Source of the DNA: JAPPFW01 sp965200835
Lineage (GTDB): Bacteria > Actinomycetota > Acidimicrobiia > Spongiisociales > Spongiisociaceae
Assembly: GCA_965200835.1 (NCBI GenBank)
Contig: OZ241390.1
Coordinates: 744,001 to 808,000, forward strand
DNA: 64,000 nt
Direction: 5' to 3'
Shown here one piece after another: positions 1 to 9,046 of the stretch. The notes under the pieces are model-generated. The model ran no database searches, was not told the origin of the DNA, and was given only the letters and a program-made list of their open reading frames with translations. How positions within the stretch are numbered: position 1 is the first letter of the stretch; the number at the start of each line of letters is the position of its first letter. Position numbers and translations under genes: made by a program.

Positions 1-44
1 TGACGACTAGCATCCGGCTCACCAGAGAAAGGAGGTGGTCCGGC

Positions 45-89
45 TTGTTAGACAGTTCGTGTAGGACTCTGGAGGTGGCCGAGCGCTAG
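45..89 (+). other. possible 14-codon ORF behind a very strong Shine-Dalgarno
   Basis: An AAAGGAGG at 28-35 lies nine bases before a TTG at 45 that opens a 14-codon frame closed by TAG at 87-89 (LLDSSCRTLEVAER). The ribosome binding site is nearly a perfect complement of the 16S 3' end, which is why the frame is listed. I do not recognise the peptide. It could be a leader peptide, the tail of something cut by the window edge, or chance. Confidence 0.25.
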
Positions 90-200
90 CGGCCGCGGGT
101 CGCTTCCGGTCATCGCTCCAACCGGAGCCGACGATCGGGCAGGTGGCGACTCCAACTCGGACCACCGGGTCTGCCCGTCCGCATGCTGGTCCTCATGCGG

Positions 201-222
201 CATCGGTGATAATGCACCGATG
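201..222 (+). other. perfect 8-bp stem-loop
   Basis: CATCGGTG at 201-208 pairs with CACCGATG at 215-222 around a six-base A/T-rich loop. A weaker GCATG/CATGC pair lies just before it at 181-198. Together with the terminator at 256-291 this suggests that the first 290 bases are transcribed rightward as a structured leader or small RNA. No known RNA family was recognised. Confidence 0.35.
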
Positions 223-255
223 AGGTACGGGTAGGTCGTAAACCCAAGATGATGT

Positions 256-291
256 GAAACCGGGGATGCCCTATCGGGTGTCCCCGGTTTC
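256..291 (+). terminator. 11-bp stem terminator-like hairpin
   Basis: GAAACCGGGGA at 256-266 is exactly complementary to TCCCCGGTTTC at 281-291 with a 14-base loop. The stem is long and GC-rich and ends in a T-rich flank (TTTCTCTATT), so it probably ends a transcript entering from the left. The U-tract is short, so termination strength is uncertain. It would also work as a stem on the opposite strand. Confidence 0.55.
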
Positions 292-382
292 TCTATTGAA
301 GGGACGACCCAACAGCAGCTCCCGCGGTCGACCCAGAGCCTCCATCCCCACTCATCTGACCGTGCTTTCTTCAGCAAAGGGG

Positions 383-437
383 TTGACAGCATCACCTAAC
401 GCTGGTGTATGATGCGATACAACCATATACACCAGCG
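383..437 (+). promoter_or_regulatory. sigma-70-like promoter with overlapping palindromic operator
   Basis: A consensus TTGACA at 383-388 is followed after 19 bases by TATGAT at 408-413. A perfect 11-bp inverted repeat, CGCTGGTGTAT at 400-410 and ATACACCAGCG at 427-437, overlaps the -10 box and the expected start site. That is the geometry of a repressor operator. A second stem, CGGTCCG 436-442 with CGGACCG 457-463, follows. The 19-base spacer is long. No rightward gene is visible in 438-631, and the next gene points the other way, so the target may be a small RNA or a lost gene. Confidence 0.45.
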
Positions 438-631
438 GTCCGTAGCCGACGTCAAGCGGACCGGGTAGGGATCATCTGTCGAAGCCACCCCCCTAGGGCA
501 TAGTGGATCGCGCTTCGAACCTCGGCGGTGGTGGTCGGGGGAGAGCCCTTGTGGGGCCGGAAATCGGCGGGCAGTTTTCGCGTTCTGGTCTCAGCGTTCT
601 GGCTCATGCCCCGCCCGCTCTCGAGTGAGAC

Positions 632-1579
632 CTAGCCGAAGCCGTGCTCCGCCAGCCAGCCCTCGTTCCAGATCTTCGACAGGTATCCGCGACCCGAGTC
701 GGGAATCAGCACCACCACCAGCTTGCTCGTGTCCTCCGTGGCCACTTCTGCCGCGGCATGCATCGCCATACCTCCGGAACCACCCACCAGCAGCCCCTCT
801 ACCCGAGCCAGGCGGCGAGCCATCCGGATGGACTGGCGATCGTCGACCATTATGTAACGGTCGACCAGGTCCCGGTCGAGGGTGGCGGGCCAGAAGTCCT
901 CCCCGACGCCTTCCACCTTGTACTGGTGAATGTCCTCTTCACGCTCAGCCGTATAGATGGACCCCTCGGGATCAGCTCCGACCAGACCCACGGTAGGTTT
1001 CCGCTCGCGAAGATAACGGCCGGCCCCGCTGATCGTGCCCCCGGTTCCCACGCCGGCCACGAAGATGTCCACTTCGCCCCCGGTCTGCTCCCAGACCTCC
1101 GGACCGGTCGTCAGGTAATGAGCCTCAGGGTTGCAAAGATTCGAATACTGGTCCGGGCTGTAGGCACCGTCGATCTCGGCCGTCAGGCGGCGGGCGACCC
1201 CGTAGTAGGAGTCCTCGTCCTCAGGGAGCAGATCGGTCGGGGTCACGATCACCTCCGCTCCGTATGCCCTCAGCAGATCGATCTTCTCGGACGCCACCTT
1301 GTCGGGGACCGTGCATATCACCCGGTAACCCCGAATGGCCCCGACCATTGCCAGACCAGCGCCCGTGTTGCCAGAGGTGGGCTCGACTATCGTCCCTCCG
1401 CTGCGGAGAAGGCCCATCTGCTCAGCCCGATCGATCATGTTCACCGCGATCCGTTCCTTGACGGATCCGGCCGGGTTCATATAGTCGACCTTGGCTACCA
1501 GGTTTCCGGGCTCATGCAACCGCCCAAGCCGTACCAGGGGCGTGCCGCCCACGGCATCGATCGCACTCTCGTAGATCAC
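632..1579 (-). CDS. PLP-dependent cysteine synthase / cystathionine beta-synthase-like enzyme
   Basis: A 315-residue fold-type II PLP enzyme that would make cysteine or cystathionine by beta-replacement of a serine derivative. GSVKER carries the likely PLP lysine (about residue 41), SGNTG near 69-73 is the substrate loop and GVGTGGT lies near the middle. The C-terminal PDSGRGYLSKIWNEGWL resembles the catalytic domain of actinobacterial cystathionine beta-synthases, but the usual C-terminal CBS-domain pair is absent, so the protein matches cysteine synthase in length. It starts with GTG and follows the YyaL-type gene by 58 bases on the same strand. CysK, CysM or a short Cbs are all possible, so no symbol is given. 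Confidence 0.85.
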   Translation of the reverse strand: MIYESAIDAVGGTPLVRLGRLHEPGNLVAKVDYMNPAGSVKERIAVNMIDRAEQMGLLRSGGTIVEPTSGNTGAGLAMVGAIRGYRVICTVPDKVASEKIDLLRAYGAEVIVTPTDLLPEDEDSYYGVARRLTAEIDGAYSPDQYSNLCNPEAHYLTTGPEVWEQTGGEVDIFVAGVGTGGTISGAGRYLRERKPTVGLVGADPEGSIYTAEREEDIHQYKVEGVGEDFWPATLDRDLVDRYIMVDDRQSIRMARRLARVEGLLVGGSGGMAMHAAAEVATEDTSKLVVVLIPDSGRGYLSKIWNEGWLAEHGFG

Positions 1580-1637
1580 GATCGGGAATCGTAGCCGGTT
1601 GCAGGACGAGCATCGGGATCGTCCCGCGAGCCCCGAG

Positions 1638-3656
1638 TCATAACAGTTCTGTCAGCGCCTCGAAGGAGTCGACGGGGGTGTGACATACTCCCCGTTCACA
1701 GACATAGGCCAGGGTCCTTCCCTCGCGATGGCGGCCTTGCAGGAGCGGAACCCTGGCATCGGGTCCGAGAGCCGGGGCCACCACCAGGTTCGGGCGATAG
1801 GTGGTTGCCGCCCTTCCGGCCCAGTCCAGAGCCGACGGACCGACCAACGCCAGCTCCTGATACCCCTGCTGGAAGACCGCCAGCGTGGCCAGTAGCCAAC
1901 CGACTGCGCTGGGCGCCGCCTCCATGAGCCGATCACCGGCTCGGATGATCCGCTCGTAGTGGTCGTGATACCCGAAGTCGCCGGTCAGGTGGCCCATGAG
2001 CAGGTAACACTCCGCAGCTAGGGAAGCGCCGGAAGCGCTGGGATTGTCCTGCTGATCCGGGGGCCGTACCACTAGATGGGATGCGTCAGCCGCACTAGCC
2101 AGCACCACCCCCTCCGGGCCGCCGAAATGGTGCTCCAGCAGGTCCACCAAACTCCCGGCCGCTTCGAACCATTCCACCTCACCAGTGGCTTGATACAGCT
2201 CCAGCAGGCCTAAAGCGTAGGAGGCGTGATCCTCGAGGAAGCCACCTACCGGTGCGGGTCCGTTGCTCCAGGTGCGGGCCAGCCGTCCGTCGGGACGACG
2301 CATCTCACCGAGCACGAACCCGGCGTTCTCCCGCGCTGCCACTAGATAGCGCTCCTCGCCCAGCACCGAACCCGCCACCGCCAGGGCCCGCAGGGCCAGG
2401 CCGTTCCAGGCGGTGATGATCTTGTGGTCCAGACCGGGGCGAACCCTGGTCGATCGGTGGGCCAGCAACTTTGCCCTAGCCCGTCCGATGGCCCCCTCCA
2501 CGCCCGACCGAGACATGCCGAACCGATCCCCTACCTCCACCACCGAGACGGCTTCGTGAAGGACATTGAAGCCTTCGAAGTTCCCCGCCGGCGTGACGCC
2601 GAAATAAGCGGCCGCCACCGGGCCGTCGTCCGGACCTACCACCTCGTGGAACTCGTCGTGCCCGAAGACGTAGAACTTGCCCTCCACCCCTTCCGAGTCG
2701 GCATCCTCAGCTGCATAGAACCCTCCGCCCGGATGCCTCATGTCCCTCAGGAGGTAATCGAGGGTTTCGACCGCCACTTGCCGTAGGAAGGGATCGCCGG
2801 TGATCTGCCCACCTCGTAGATACAGGCGGGCTAGGTCGGCGTTGTCATAGAGCATCTTCTCGAAGTGAGGAACTAGCCAGATCCGGTCGACTGAATAGCG
2901 GGCGAAGCCTCCACCTAGATGGTCCCGGATGCCGCCGCGGGCCATCCGCGTGAGGGTGTTGGCCAGCATCTCGGCGGCATCGGTCGCCCACGGAAGATGG
3001 GAGATACGGGCCAGAAACTCTAGAACCGGAGCCTGAGGGAACTTTGGAGCACCACCGAGGCCGCCGTGCTCCCGGTCGTAGTGCTGGGCCAGCGCCCGGT
3101 AGGCCGCCATGGTGCGACTGCTGTCCGGGAGGTGGTCTCGGACGGGAATGGCCATCCCGATGGTACGGGTCAGGTCCTCCGCCTGAGCCTGAACATCGCT
3201 GCGCCGGTGTCCCCAGGCATGGTTGATCGCCGCCAGCACCCGGCGGAAACTCGGCATGCCGTGGCGGTCCACATCCGGGAAGTAGGTTCCCGCGAAGAAC
3301 GGCTTGCCCTCCGGGGTGAGGAACACGGTCATCGGCCAACCGCCCCGGCCCGTCATCCGGTTTACGGCATCCATGTATATCGAGTCCACATCGGGACGTT
3401 CCTCCCGATCGACCTTCACCGATACGAAGTGGAGGTTCATGTACTGGGCCGTCTCGCGATCGTGGAAGGATTCCCGCTCCATCACATGACACCAGTGGCA
3501 GGTCGAGTATCCGACCGACAGCAGGATCGGGCGATCCGCCTGCCGGGCCGCCTCGAAGGCATCCTCCCCCCACGGGTACCAATCGACCGGGTTGTCCCTG
3601 TGCTGGATCAGGTATGGAGAGAGCCCTTCCAGCGCCAAGTCTCTCAGGAGGGCCAT
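1638..3656 (-). CDS. YyaL/DUF255 thioredoxin-fold protein
   Basis: A 672-residue member of the DUF255/YyaL (spermatogenesis-associated 20) family: an N-terminal thioredoxin-like domain followed by an alpha/alpha-toroid of six-hairpin glycosidase type. The N-terminus has the family DNPVDWYPWG stretch and a STCHWCHVME active site with cysteines near 53 and 56. The exact reaction is unknown in the family. The length is full and no lesion is seen. The ATG at 3656 opens directly on the conserved DLALEGLSPYL segment. It probably heads a two-gene leftward unit with the cysteine synthase-like gene. Confidence 0.9.
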   Translation of the reverse strand: MALLRDLALEGLSPYLIQHRDNPVDWYPWGEDAFEAARQADRPILLSVGYSTCHWCHVMERESFHDRETAQYMNLHFVSVKVDREERPDVDSIYMDAVNRMTGRGGWPMTVFLTPEGKPFFAGTYFPDVDRHGMPSFRRVLAAINHAWGHRRSDVQAQAEDLTRTIGMAIPVRDHLPDSSRTMAAYRALAQHYDREHGGLGGAPKFPQAPVLEFLARISHLPWATDAAEMLANTLTRMARGGIRDHLGGGFARYSVDRIWLVPHFEKMLYDNADLARLYLRGGQITGDPFLRQVAVETLDYLLRDMRHPGGGFYAAEDADSEGVEGKFYVFGHDEFHEVVGPDDGPVAAAYFGVTPAGNFEGFNVLHEAVSVVEVGDRFGMSRSGVEGAIGRARAKLLAHRSTRVRPGLDHKIITAWNGLALRALAVAGSVLGEERYLVAARENAGFVLGEMRRPDGRLARTWSNGPAPVGGFLEDHASYALGLLELYQATGEVEWFEAAGSLVDLLEHHFGGPEGVVLASAADASHLVVRPPDQQDNPSASGASLAAECYLLMGHLTGDFGYHDHYERIIRAGDRLMEAAPSAVGWLLATLAVFQQGYQELALVGPSALDWAGRAATTYRPNLVVAPALGPDARVPLLQGRHREGRTLAYVCERGVCHTPVDSFEALTELL

Positions 3657-3885
3657 GCGAAGACTGTCGGTAGTGGGTTCATAGTCCCGTTCTCAGTTCT
3701 ACAGTTGTAGCGTCCCGCCGTCGTCCTGGTCCATCCAGGTACCCGGTCCTTCGGCGCGATCTGCCCTGAACGGAACAAAGTCGGTCGAAAGAGCGTTAGG
3801 AGTACAACGGTTTGGCGCTTCCTGTATCGTACCGGAACCCGCAGTAGCCTCGGCCAGGGCCTGTCAAGGGCCGCCCACCGGTGTC

Positions 3886-3917
3886 ACACCCGAGCCGTAT
3901 TATCGCGGATCGGGTGT
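3886..3917. promoter_or_regulatory. inverted repeat in the divergent yyaL/sigma intergenic region
   Basis: ACACCCGA at 3886-3893 is repeated inverted as TCGGGTGT at 3910-3917, with 16 bases between that contain TATTAT at 3898-3903. It lies about 90 bases before the sigma factor gene in the 348-base divergent spacer 3657-4004. The arrangement suggests an operator around a -10 element, but no convincing -35 box is seen. Nothing else is recognised in the spacer. Confidence 0.35.
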
Positions 3918-4004
3918 ACCATGAGCAACCCGGCCGACAGGACGGGCATGAGAAACAGCCAACGACGACGGCAGACTTCGCCAGGATCGGAGTAGGACGG
4001 GGCC

Positions 4005-5024
4005 ATGATCGGAATGGTGGTCGGTAACCGGACCAGACAGAAACCGAAGGCGAGCGCAAACGGTAAAGGTAAGCGCACCCGTGACCTCAGCCGTAACAAG
4101 CTGACCGACGAACGGGGGCGGTTGACCACAGATCTGGTCAGCCAGTACCTGGCCGCCATCGGGGAGTACGACCTGCTTACCGCGGAGCAGGAGGTCGAGC
4201 TCGCCCAGATGATCGAGTCCGGTCAGGAGGCAGCCGCCCGACTCGAGGAGGGTAGCTACAACGGCTACAAGGAGAAATACGCGCTGGAGCGCAAGCGGCG
4301 GAAGGGCCGGGAAGCGAAGGACATCTTCCTCACGGCCAATCTCCGGCTGGTGGTTGCCAACGCTCGGAAGTACGCCAACGCCAACGGCATCGACTTCTTG
4401 GATCTGATCCAGGAAGGCAACCTGGGTTTGATCAGGGCGGTCGAGAAGTTCGACTGGCGCAAGGGTTTCAAGTTCTCCACCTATGCCACCTGGTGGATCC
4501 GCCAGGCCATCACCAGGGCGATAGCCGACAAGTCCCGTACGGTGCGGATCCCCGTTCACCTCCACGATACGCTGGCCGCGGTCCGGGCCGCCCAGGCGAG
4601 CCTGAAGGCGGAACTCGGCCGGGACCCGAAGCCCGCCGAGATCTCCGAGGAGGCCGGCGTGACCCTCGACAAGGTAGAACTCGCCCTGAGCGTCTCCGAT
4701 GCCGCCTCTCTCGAGAAGCCGGTCGGGGAGGACGGGGCACAACTCGGGGACTTCATCGAGGATCAGGACGCCGCCGATCCGGTCCGGATCACCGAGGACC
4801 TCGATGTCGCGGACTGCTTGCGCAGATCCATCCAACGCCTCCCGCAGCGGGAAGGACGAATCCTCGCCCTCCGCTACGGCTTCCTCGATGGGGTACCCCG
4901 CACGCTCGAGGAGATCGGTGAGGAGTTCAACCTGACCCGTGAACGCATCCGCCAGCTCGAAAAGCTCGCCCTCTGCCGCCTCCGTCACCCCTCCTTCGGT
5001 ATCCGCGAGCAGGATTTGATATAG
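4005..5024 (+). CDS. RNA polymerase sigma-70 factor (RpoD/SigA-SigB group)
   Basis: A 339-residue sigma-70 factor directing promoter recognition. Region 1.2 is at about 43-67 (DLVSQYLAAIGEYDLLT), region 2 contains DLIQEGNLGLIRAVEKFDW and the -10 recognition helix FSTYATWWIRQAI, and region 4 ends with the helix-turn-helix LTRERIRQLE near 309-318. A basic, low-complexity N-terminus replaces the long region 1.1 of many primary sigma factors, so it may be the primary factor or a SigB-like group 2 factor. ATG at 4005 is chosen, with an in-frame alternative at 4014. The frame is intact. Confidence 0.92.
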   Translation: MIGMVVGNRTRQKPKASANGKGKRTRDLSRNKLTDERGRLTTDLVSQYLAAIGEYDLLTAEQEVELAQMIESGQEAAARLEEGSYNGYKEKYALERKRRKGREAKDIFLTANLRLVVANARKYANANGIDFLDLIQEGNLGLIRAVEKFDWRKGFKFSTYATWWIRQAITRAIADKSRTVRIPVHLHDTLAAVRAAQASLKAELGRDPKPAEISEEAGVTLDKVELALSVSDAASLEKPVGEDGAQLGDFIEDQDAADPVRITEDLDVADCLRRSIQRLPQREGRILALRYGFLDGVPRTLEEIGEEFNLTRERIRQLEKLALCRLRHPSFGIREQDLI

Positions 5025-5144
5025 CTAGTGGCTTCAGGCGGGCTGTTCCCGCTTCAGTAGCATCGTGGAGCTATCAACGCGCAGAAAACTGATCCGCCCG
5101 ATTCGATGAGCCAGAGTAGGCTCCCAAGTCAACCAGGAGGATCT

Positions 5145-5701
5145 TACCCGCCTGTGATCCGGCCCCATCCGACGGGCTCGATCAACGTAACCTGAGGAGA
5201 GTTCGTAGAGGCTGGTTTCCTCCGTGAGTGTCGCCAAAGCCGTAGCCTTCAGCACATGCGGCCCGTCATCGAGAAGCTTCGACAGTTATTCGGAGTGCCT
5301 TATCCACTGGCTCAAGCCCGACCATTCGATGGCCCCGGGCGCGCCACCTCACTCTGAGAGCTCAAGAGAAAAGCCAACTATCCGGTGATCTTATCGTGTA
5401 TAAAGAGATCCTCACCGGCCAACTTGCCCTGACACCAGCAGCGGAATAGTTCGTCAAAAAGGTCGACTTTGGCGAGAAGGACGAACGAAGGGCCATCCGT
5501 ATCCATCCACTCGGTTAGGACTCGTCGGTGGTAATCGATCCCGAGTTCTCATTCGGTGCGCCGACCATCCGAGGAATCAGAACAGCAGCCCTGGCAGAAT
5601 TGGTAATTGCCGGTGAACCACCAGCAGGGGTGGCCGATGACTTCTCTTTACACATAGATCATGTGAACGAAGCTGTCTTGTATGAGTCCCAGGTCGCCTA
5701 A
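5145..5701 (+). pseudogene. ruined VapB45-type antitoxin (HTH plus DUF433)
   Basis: Reading the plus strand through stops gives an almost complete antitoxin of the VapB45 type. One frame (5145 to about 5340) encodes PPVIRPHPTG, TGA at 5193-5195, then GEFVEAGFLREC and LRQLFGVPYPLAQARPF. A second frame (about 5385-5701) encodes LALTPAAE, a TAG, FGEKDERRAIRIHPLG, TAG at 5516-5518, then the DUF433 block APTIRGIRTAALAELVIAGE and VADDFSLHIDHVNEAVLYE, ending in TAA 5699-5701. At least one frameshift and four in-frame stops are present, so it is dead. Its end overlaps the PIN-like toxin frame by 20 bases, as expected of a coupled pair. Confidence 0.75.
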
Positions 5702-6130
5702 GCCAGCCGATATCAGGTTTTACTTCGATGCTGATGTCCTGGGACTTGCCATGGTGGTTGGGCAACTGCGGGCAGATATAACGTTCCCCGGCGATCCTGG
5801 TGGCTTGATTCACAACACCTGACAACGGCCTGCTTGTATGATTACCGAAACAGCTACACCAGACTTGGTGTGGATCCCTCAGGTGGCTGCTAACGGTTGG
5901 ATCAATGTAACTCGAGACCGGCGTATAGCAGAGACTCCGGCCGAGAGAAATGCGGTGCAGAACATGGTGAGAAGCTGTTCGTAATCGGAGCAAAACAGCA
6001 GCTGTGTATCTGGGACAAGCTCAAAATCTTGATGGCTCAGTGGCGCGCTATAGAAGAATCGGGCGAAGAGTCCGGGCCGTTCATCTACATTCTCAACAGA
6101 ATTGTGAGACCTCGACAGGTGTATCCATGA
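5682..6130 (+). pseudogene. ruined VapC45-type PIN-like toxin
   Basis: ATG at 5682 opens a frame beginning MSPRSPKPADIRFYFDADVL, matching the N-terminus of PIN-like toxins of the VapC45 group, with the acidic DAD of the predicted nuclease site. A TGA at 5820-5822 interrupts it, followed in the same frame by ITETATPDLVWIPQVAANGW and INVTRDRRIAETPAERNAV. Near 5970 the frame shifts, and the C-terminus continues as GEKLFVIGAKQQLCIWDKL and IEESGEESGPFIYILNR. One nonsense codon and one frameshift mean the nuclease cannot be made whole. The 6131-6402 stretch after it shows nothing recognisable. Confidence 0.75.
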
Positions 6131-6402
6131 TTCCCTGTTCATCTAACAAGTCACCCTTTGCGTTTTGGTTTGCGTATGTTATTCACACCATGTGATAAAC
6201 CCGCCTCTACACCTTTAACCCCAGCCGCAACCCACTCCCCATCCTTACCCTCCACTACAAACCGAAGAGCCACTAATCGCTAGATTCCAGGGTCATTGAA
6301 CAAGGAGTAGTTGATGAGAAGGGCTGCTGGATCCATACCTTCGAACCACGTCCGATGAGAAGGTGTTCAGTGCGTTCGCTGAAACCAATTTGAGAAAACT
6401 GG

Positions 6403-7761
6403 TCAGGCTTCGTAAACCGTTCCATCGGGGAAAAAGGCACCCCAGGCGAACCAGAAGTCGTTGCGATGTACTGCTAATTCCAAGCGGGTACCGGCCAGCG
6501 GGCCGCTGATTGCCTCGCCGAGGAGGGTCCACTGCGAAGAGGTCTCCTGATCGCGGAACAGGTTGCCCTCCTTGACGAAGGTGAGCTCCTGGCCGTCAAC
6601 CGTACGAAGGTAGGCCAACCCGGTTCCGATCGATCTGCCATCCGTTATTTGGTGCGTGTCGAGTGCATCAGCAGTATTGCCACCCCAGAACACCGCCACA
6701 GGAATCCCGCCGACATAGTCGTTGACTACCCCGATCTCGGACATCAGCGGGAACGGGTATGCCGTAGCTTTCCCGCCCTCGGTCACTCCCACCACCCGTT
6801 CCAGCGCCGGGTAGCGAGGATCGATCTCCCCGGTATAGAACGGGTAGGGCGCCGAGCGGCTTGAGTATCCCTCGTACGGATTCGAACCGTATGCGATGAA
6901 GGTCCCCATATCCGTCGACAGAGACAGACCGTCGGGATAAGAACTTGCGAACTCCCCGAAAGCGACGATCGCTGTCGCTATCGGGGACAGAACGGTGCCG
7001 GTAGCGCTACCCACGATGGCTTCACCGGTCACCTGCTGCCAGAGGGAAACCGTCCGGTCGTCCCACATCACCAGGTCGGAGTTGCGTAGCAAGCCGGAGA
7101 CGCCGAAGCGGAGAACCTCGCCCTCGACCCGCCGATCGAACGTGACTGCCGTGTTGCACAGAGGGCAGTAGGTGACCGCCACCGGGATTCCAGCTATCTC
7201 GTCGTTGACGATCTCGTGGCGGTGCAGGATGCCGAGCGGGTAGAACCGGGCTGCACCTCCGAGCAGGACCAGGGCACCCGGCACCCGGTCGTCGAGCCAC
7301 CCGGACGCCACTGACACGGGTTCGAATATCGGATCGTCGATCGGCGGGATGCCATCACGCGGATCGAGGGCGGGAATCCCCAACAGGAGCTCGCTGAGGT
7401 CGATGGAATTGACACCCCACTCGGTGGGCCAGGGTGCTGTCGCCTGCCGCACTGACGGGTCCAGACCTTCCGAAGGATCGATCTCGGTCGTAGATGTGGT
7501 CGGTGGGAGAGTTGTCGAGGCCGGGGTGGTCGTTACAACCGTGTTGCTATCGACCTCTTCGGCGGAATCCATTCGCGAGGTCGAAACGCCGACAGTTGCG
7601 GCCACCGATTCGGTTCGGGCGGAAGTCGACACCGAAGCGGTCGGGGCCGGTTGGCCATCCTCCGATCCGGAACAGGAAGCCACAACTACCAGCAGTGCCA
7701 CCACACAGTTACTCAGCCAGGCCCGGAACCTTCCCGGTCCGAACCCATCGAGTGACCACAT
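6403..7761 (-). CDS. DUF3179-family lipoprotein
   Basis: A 452-residue secreted protein of unknown activity. The N-terminus has a hydrophobic signal ending in the lipobox VVASC (Cys30), then a Ser/Thr/Pro-rich linker to about residue 100, so it is probably an outer-face lipoprotein. The DUF3179 domain fills the rest and contains the signature VTYCPLCNTAVTFDRR (two cysteines near 199 and 202) that may bind metal or form a disulfide. Start ATG at 7761. The frame is intact. A candidate promoter lies at 8032-8060. Confidence 0.85.
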   Translation of the reverse strand: MWSLDGFGPGRFRAWLSNCVVALLVVVASCSGSEDGQPAPTASVSTSARTESVAATVGVSTSRMDSAEEVDSNTVVTTTPASTTLPPTTSTTEIDPSEGLDPSVRQATAPWPTEWGVNSIDLSELLLGIPALDPRDGIPPIDDPIFEPVSVASGWLDDRVPGALVLLGGAARFYPLGILHRHEIVNDEIAGIPVAVTYCPLCNTAVTFDRRVEGEVLRFGVSGLLRNSDLVMWDDRTVSLWQQVTGEAIVGSATGTVLSPIATAIVAFGEFASSYPDGLSLSTDMGTFIAYGSNPYEGYSSRSAPYPFYTGEIDPRYPALERVVGVTEGGKATAYPFPLMSEIGVVNDYVGGIPVAVFWGGNTADALDTHQITDGRSIGTGLAYLRTVDGQELTFVKEGNLFRDQETSSQWTLLGEAISGPLAGTRLELAVHRNDFWFAWGAFFPDGTVYEA

Positions 7762-8031
7762 CAGTACTTGATGAGCCTACCCGCAAACAAAGGCTTGCAG
7801 CGTGGAAATACCGGACAGGAGAAGTTCCCATCAAGAGCCCACCGAAGTGATAAACAGCCAAGATCGCGAAAATCGCCGACCTGCCGGCCCCCTTTCGGGC
7901 CCTCCCCCGCCACCACCGATCCTGGGATAGGGCGCGGTCCGCTCTGTCTCCGGAACGGGCTGACGCTCCCACACTGACCGACGGCTGCCCGATGACGTCT
8001 TTCGGCTGCCTACCGGTGTTTGGCGCCTATT

Positions 8032-8060
8032 ACTATGCAGGAAGGGGGTGACACCGTCAA
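8032..8060 (-). promoter_or_regulatory. candidate leftward promoter for the DUF3179 gene
   Basis: On the minus strand TTGACG (8055-8060) is followed after 17 bases by CATAGT (8032-8037). The -35 is near consensus, the -10 is weaker. It lies in the 322-base gap 7762-8083, which holds no gene, and would give a leader of about 260 bases. Confidence 0.3.
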
Positions 8061-8083
8061 GGCCTCTCTGCCATAGCAGCCGA

Positions 8084-8947
8084 TCATTCCGGTGGTGCCA
8101 GGTAGTTGGCGGTGGCTAACTCTGCTCCGTCGAAGTCGAACACCCAGGTCGATCCTTTGTCGAAGGGCAGGTCGGCCGGATCACCGACCAACCGCCTCAA
8201 CACCTTGGTCACGATCGCACGATGAGAACAGAGCAGGCTGGAACCGCATGGCCTGCCTTCGAACAGCGCAACCACCTCCGCCGGTCCGGCTTCTTCCCAG
8301 AGTTCCTCCCGCACCTCCGTTACTAAGCGGCGGGCCTGTGCCAGCGGCACCACCGTTTCACGGCAGCGGGTGGCATGGCTGGTGAGTATCGCATTGAGGT
8401 CGAAGTACCGCAGCTGGGCGACGATGGCTTTCGCCTGGGCCTTCCCCGATCTCGAAAGGGGACGAGCCGAGTCGTCCGCACCCCAGGTTCCTCTTACCCC
8501 GGCCTCGGCGTGACGGGTCAGCAGGACGCGATCGGGAGAACCCCGCCATTCTTCTTCCAGACCAGCCACCAGCTTCCGTTCCGTCTCATAGGAGACATCA
8601 TTCGCCAACGACTGTTCCGCCACCCACCGGATCCGGTCCACCTCAGCACTGGGGGCGAAGGAAACTCGCTCGGCCCGCATCGCCCAGTAGTCCACCTCCT
8701 TGGGTCGGCCGGTCCGCTTCCGGTACGCACTCCGGCCGAGGTAACGACCGATCACCGGCGATACGCCAGCCTCCTCATCCACTTCCCTGCGGGCACATTC
8801 GAGCAAGCTCTCCCCCTCCTCGAGCTTGCCCTTCGGGAAGGACCAGTCACCATATTTGGGCCGATGAACCTGGAGAACCTCGAGCCCGGACCGGCCCTCG
8901 CGCCACACGACCCCTCCGGCGGCTCGCTCGACGGAAAGATCACTCAT
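8084..8947 (-). CDS. mutT1: Nudix hydrolase fused to histidine phosphatase (MutT1-like)
   Basis: A 287-residue two-domain enzyme like mycobacterial MutT1. Residues 1-135 form a Nudix domain with a canonical box spanning about 40-62 (core REVDEEAG). Residues 140-287 form a phosphoglycerate-mutase-like phosphatase with LLTRHAEAG carrying the catalytic histidine (about 146). By homology it would clean oxidised guanine nucleotides or diadenosine polyphosphates, the second domain acting on the first product. Both active sites look complete. It lies alone on the minus strand. Confidence 0.87.
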   Translation of the reverse strand: MSDLSVERAAGGVVWREGRSGLEVLQVHRPKYGDWSFPKGKLEEGESLLECARREVDEEAGVSPVIGRYLGRSAYRKRTGRPKEVDYWAMRAERVSFAPSAEVDRIRWVAEQSLANDVSYETERKLVAGLEEEWRGSPDRVLLTRHAEAGVRGTWGADDSARPLSRSGKAQAKAIVAQLRYFDLNAILTSHATRCRETVVPLAQARRLVTEVREELWEEAGPAEVVALFEGRPCGSSLLCSHRAIVTKVLRRLVGDPADLPFDKGSTWVFDFDGAELATANYLAPPE

Positions 8948-9046
8948 AGCAGCAGGAGCAGGACTTGTGGTCGGTCACTAGGTCAACCGGCATGCTACAA
9001 ACCCGACGATCCCATCCGCCGGTGGGCGATGACAACCGTTACCGGC

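Noticed and set aside
20..45. Resemblance of the minus strand to the 3' end of 16S rRNA (anti-Shine-Dalgarno)
   Set aside because: Only the last 15-20 bases match, and the preceding sequence is not 16S; it is better explained as a strong Shine-Dalgarno on the plus strand.
575..590. 16-base identity with 21249-21264
   Set aside because: About one such match is expected by chance in 64 kb counting both strands; kept only as a side note to the paired boxes.
644..1594. A 316-codon plus-strand frame over the cysteine-synthase gene
   Set aside because: Antisense to a gene with clear PLP motifs, no ribosome site and no family resemblance.
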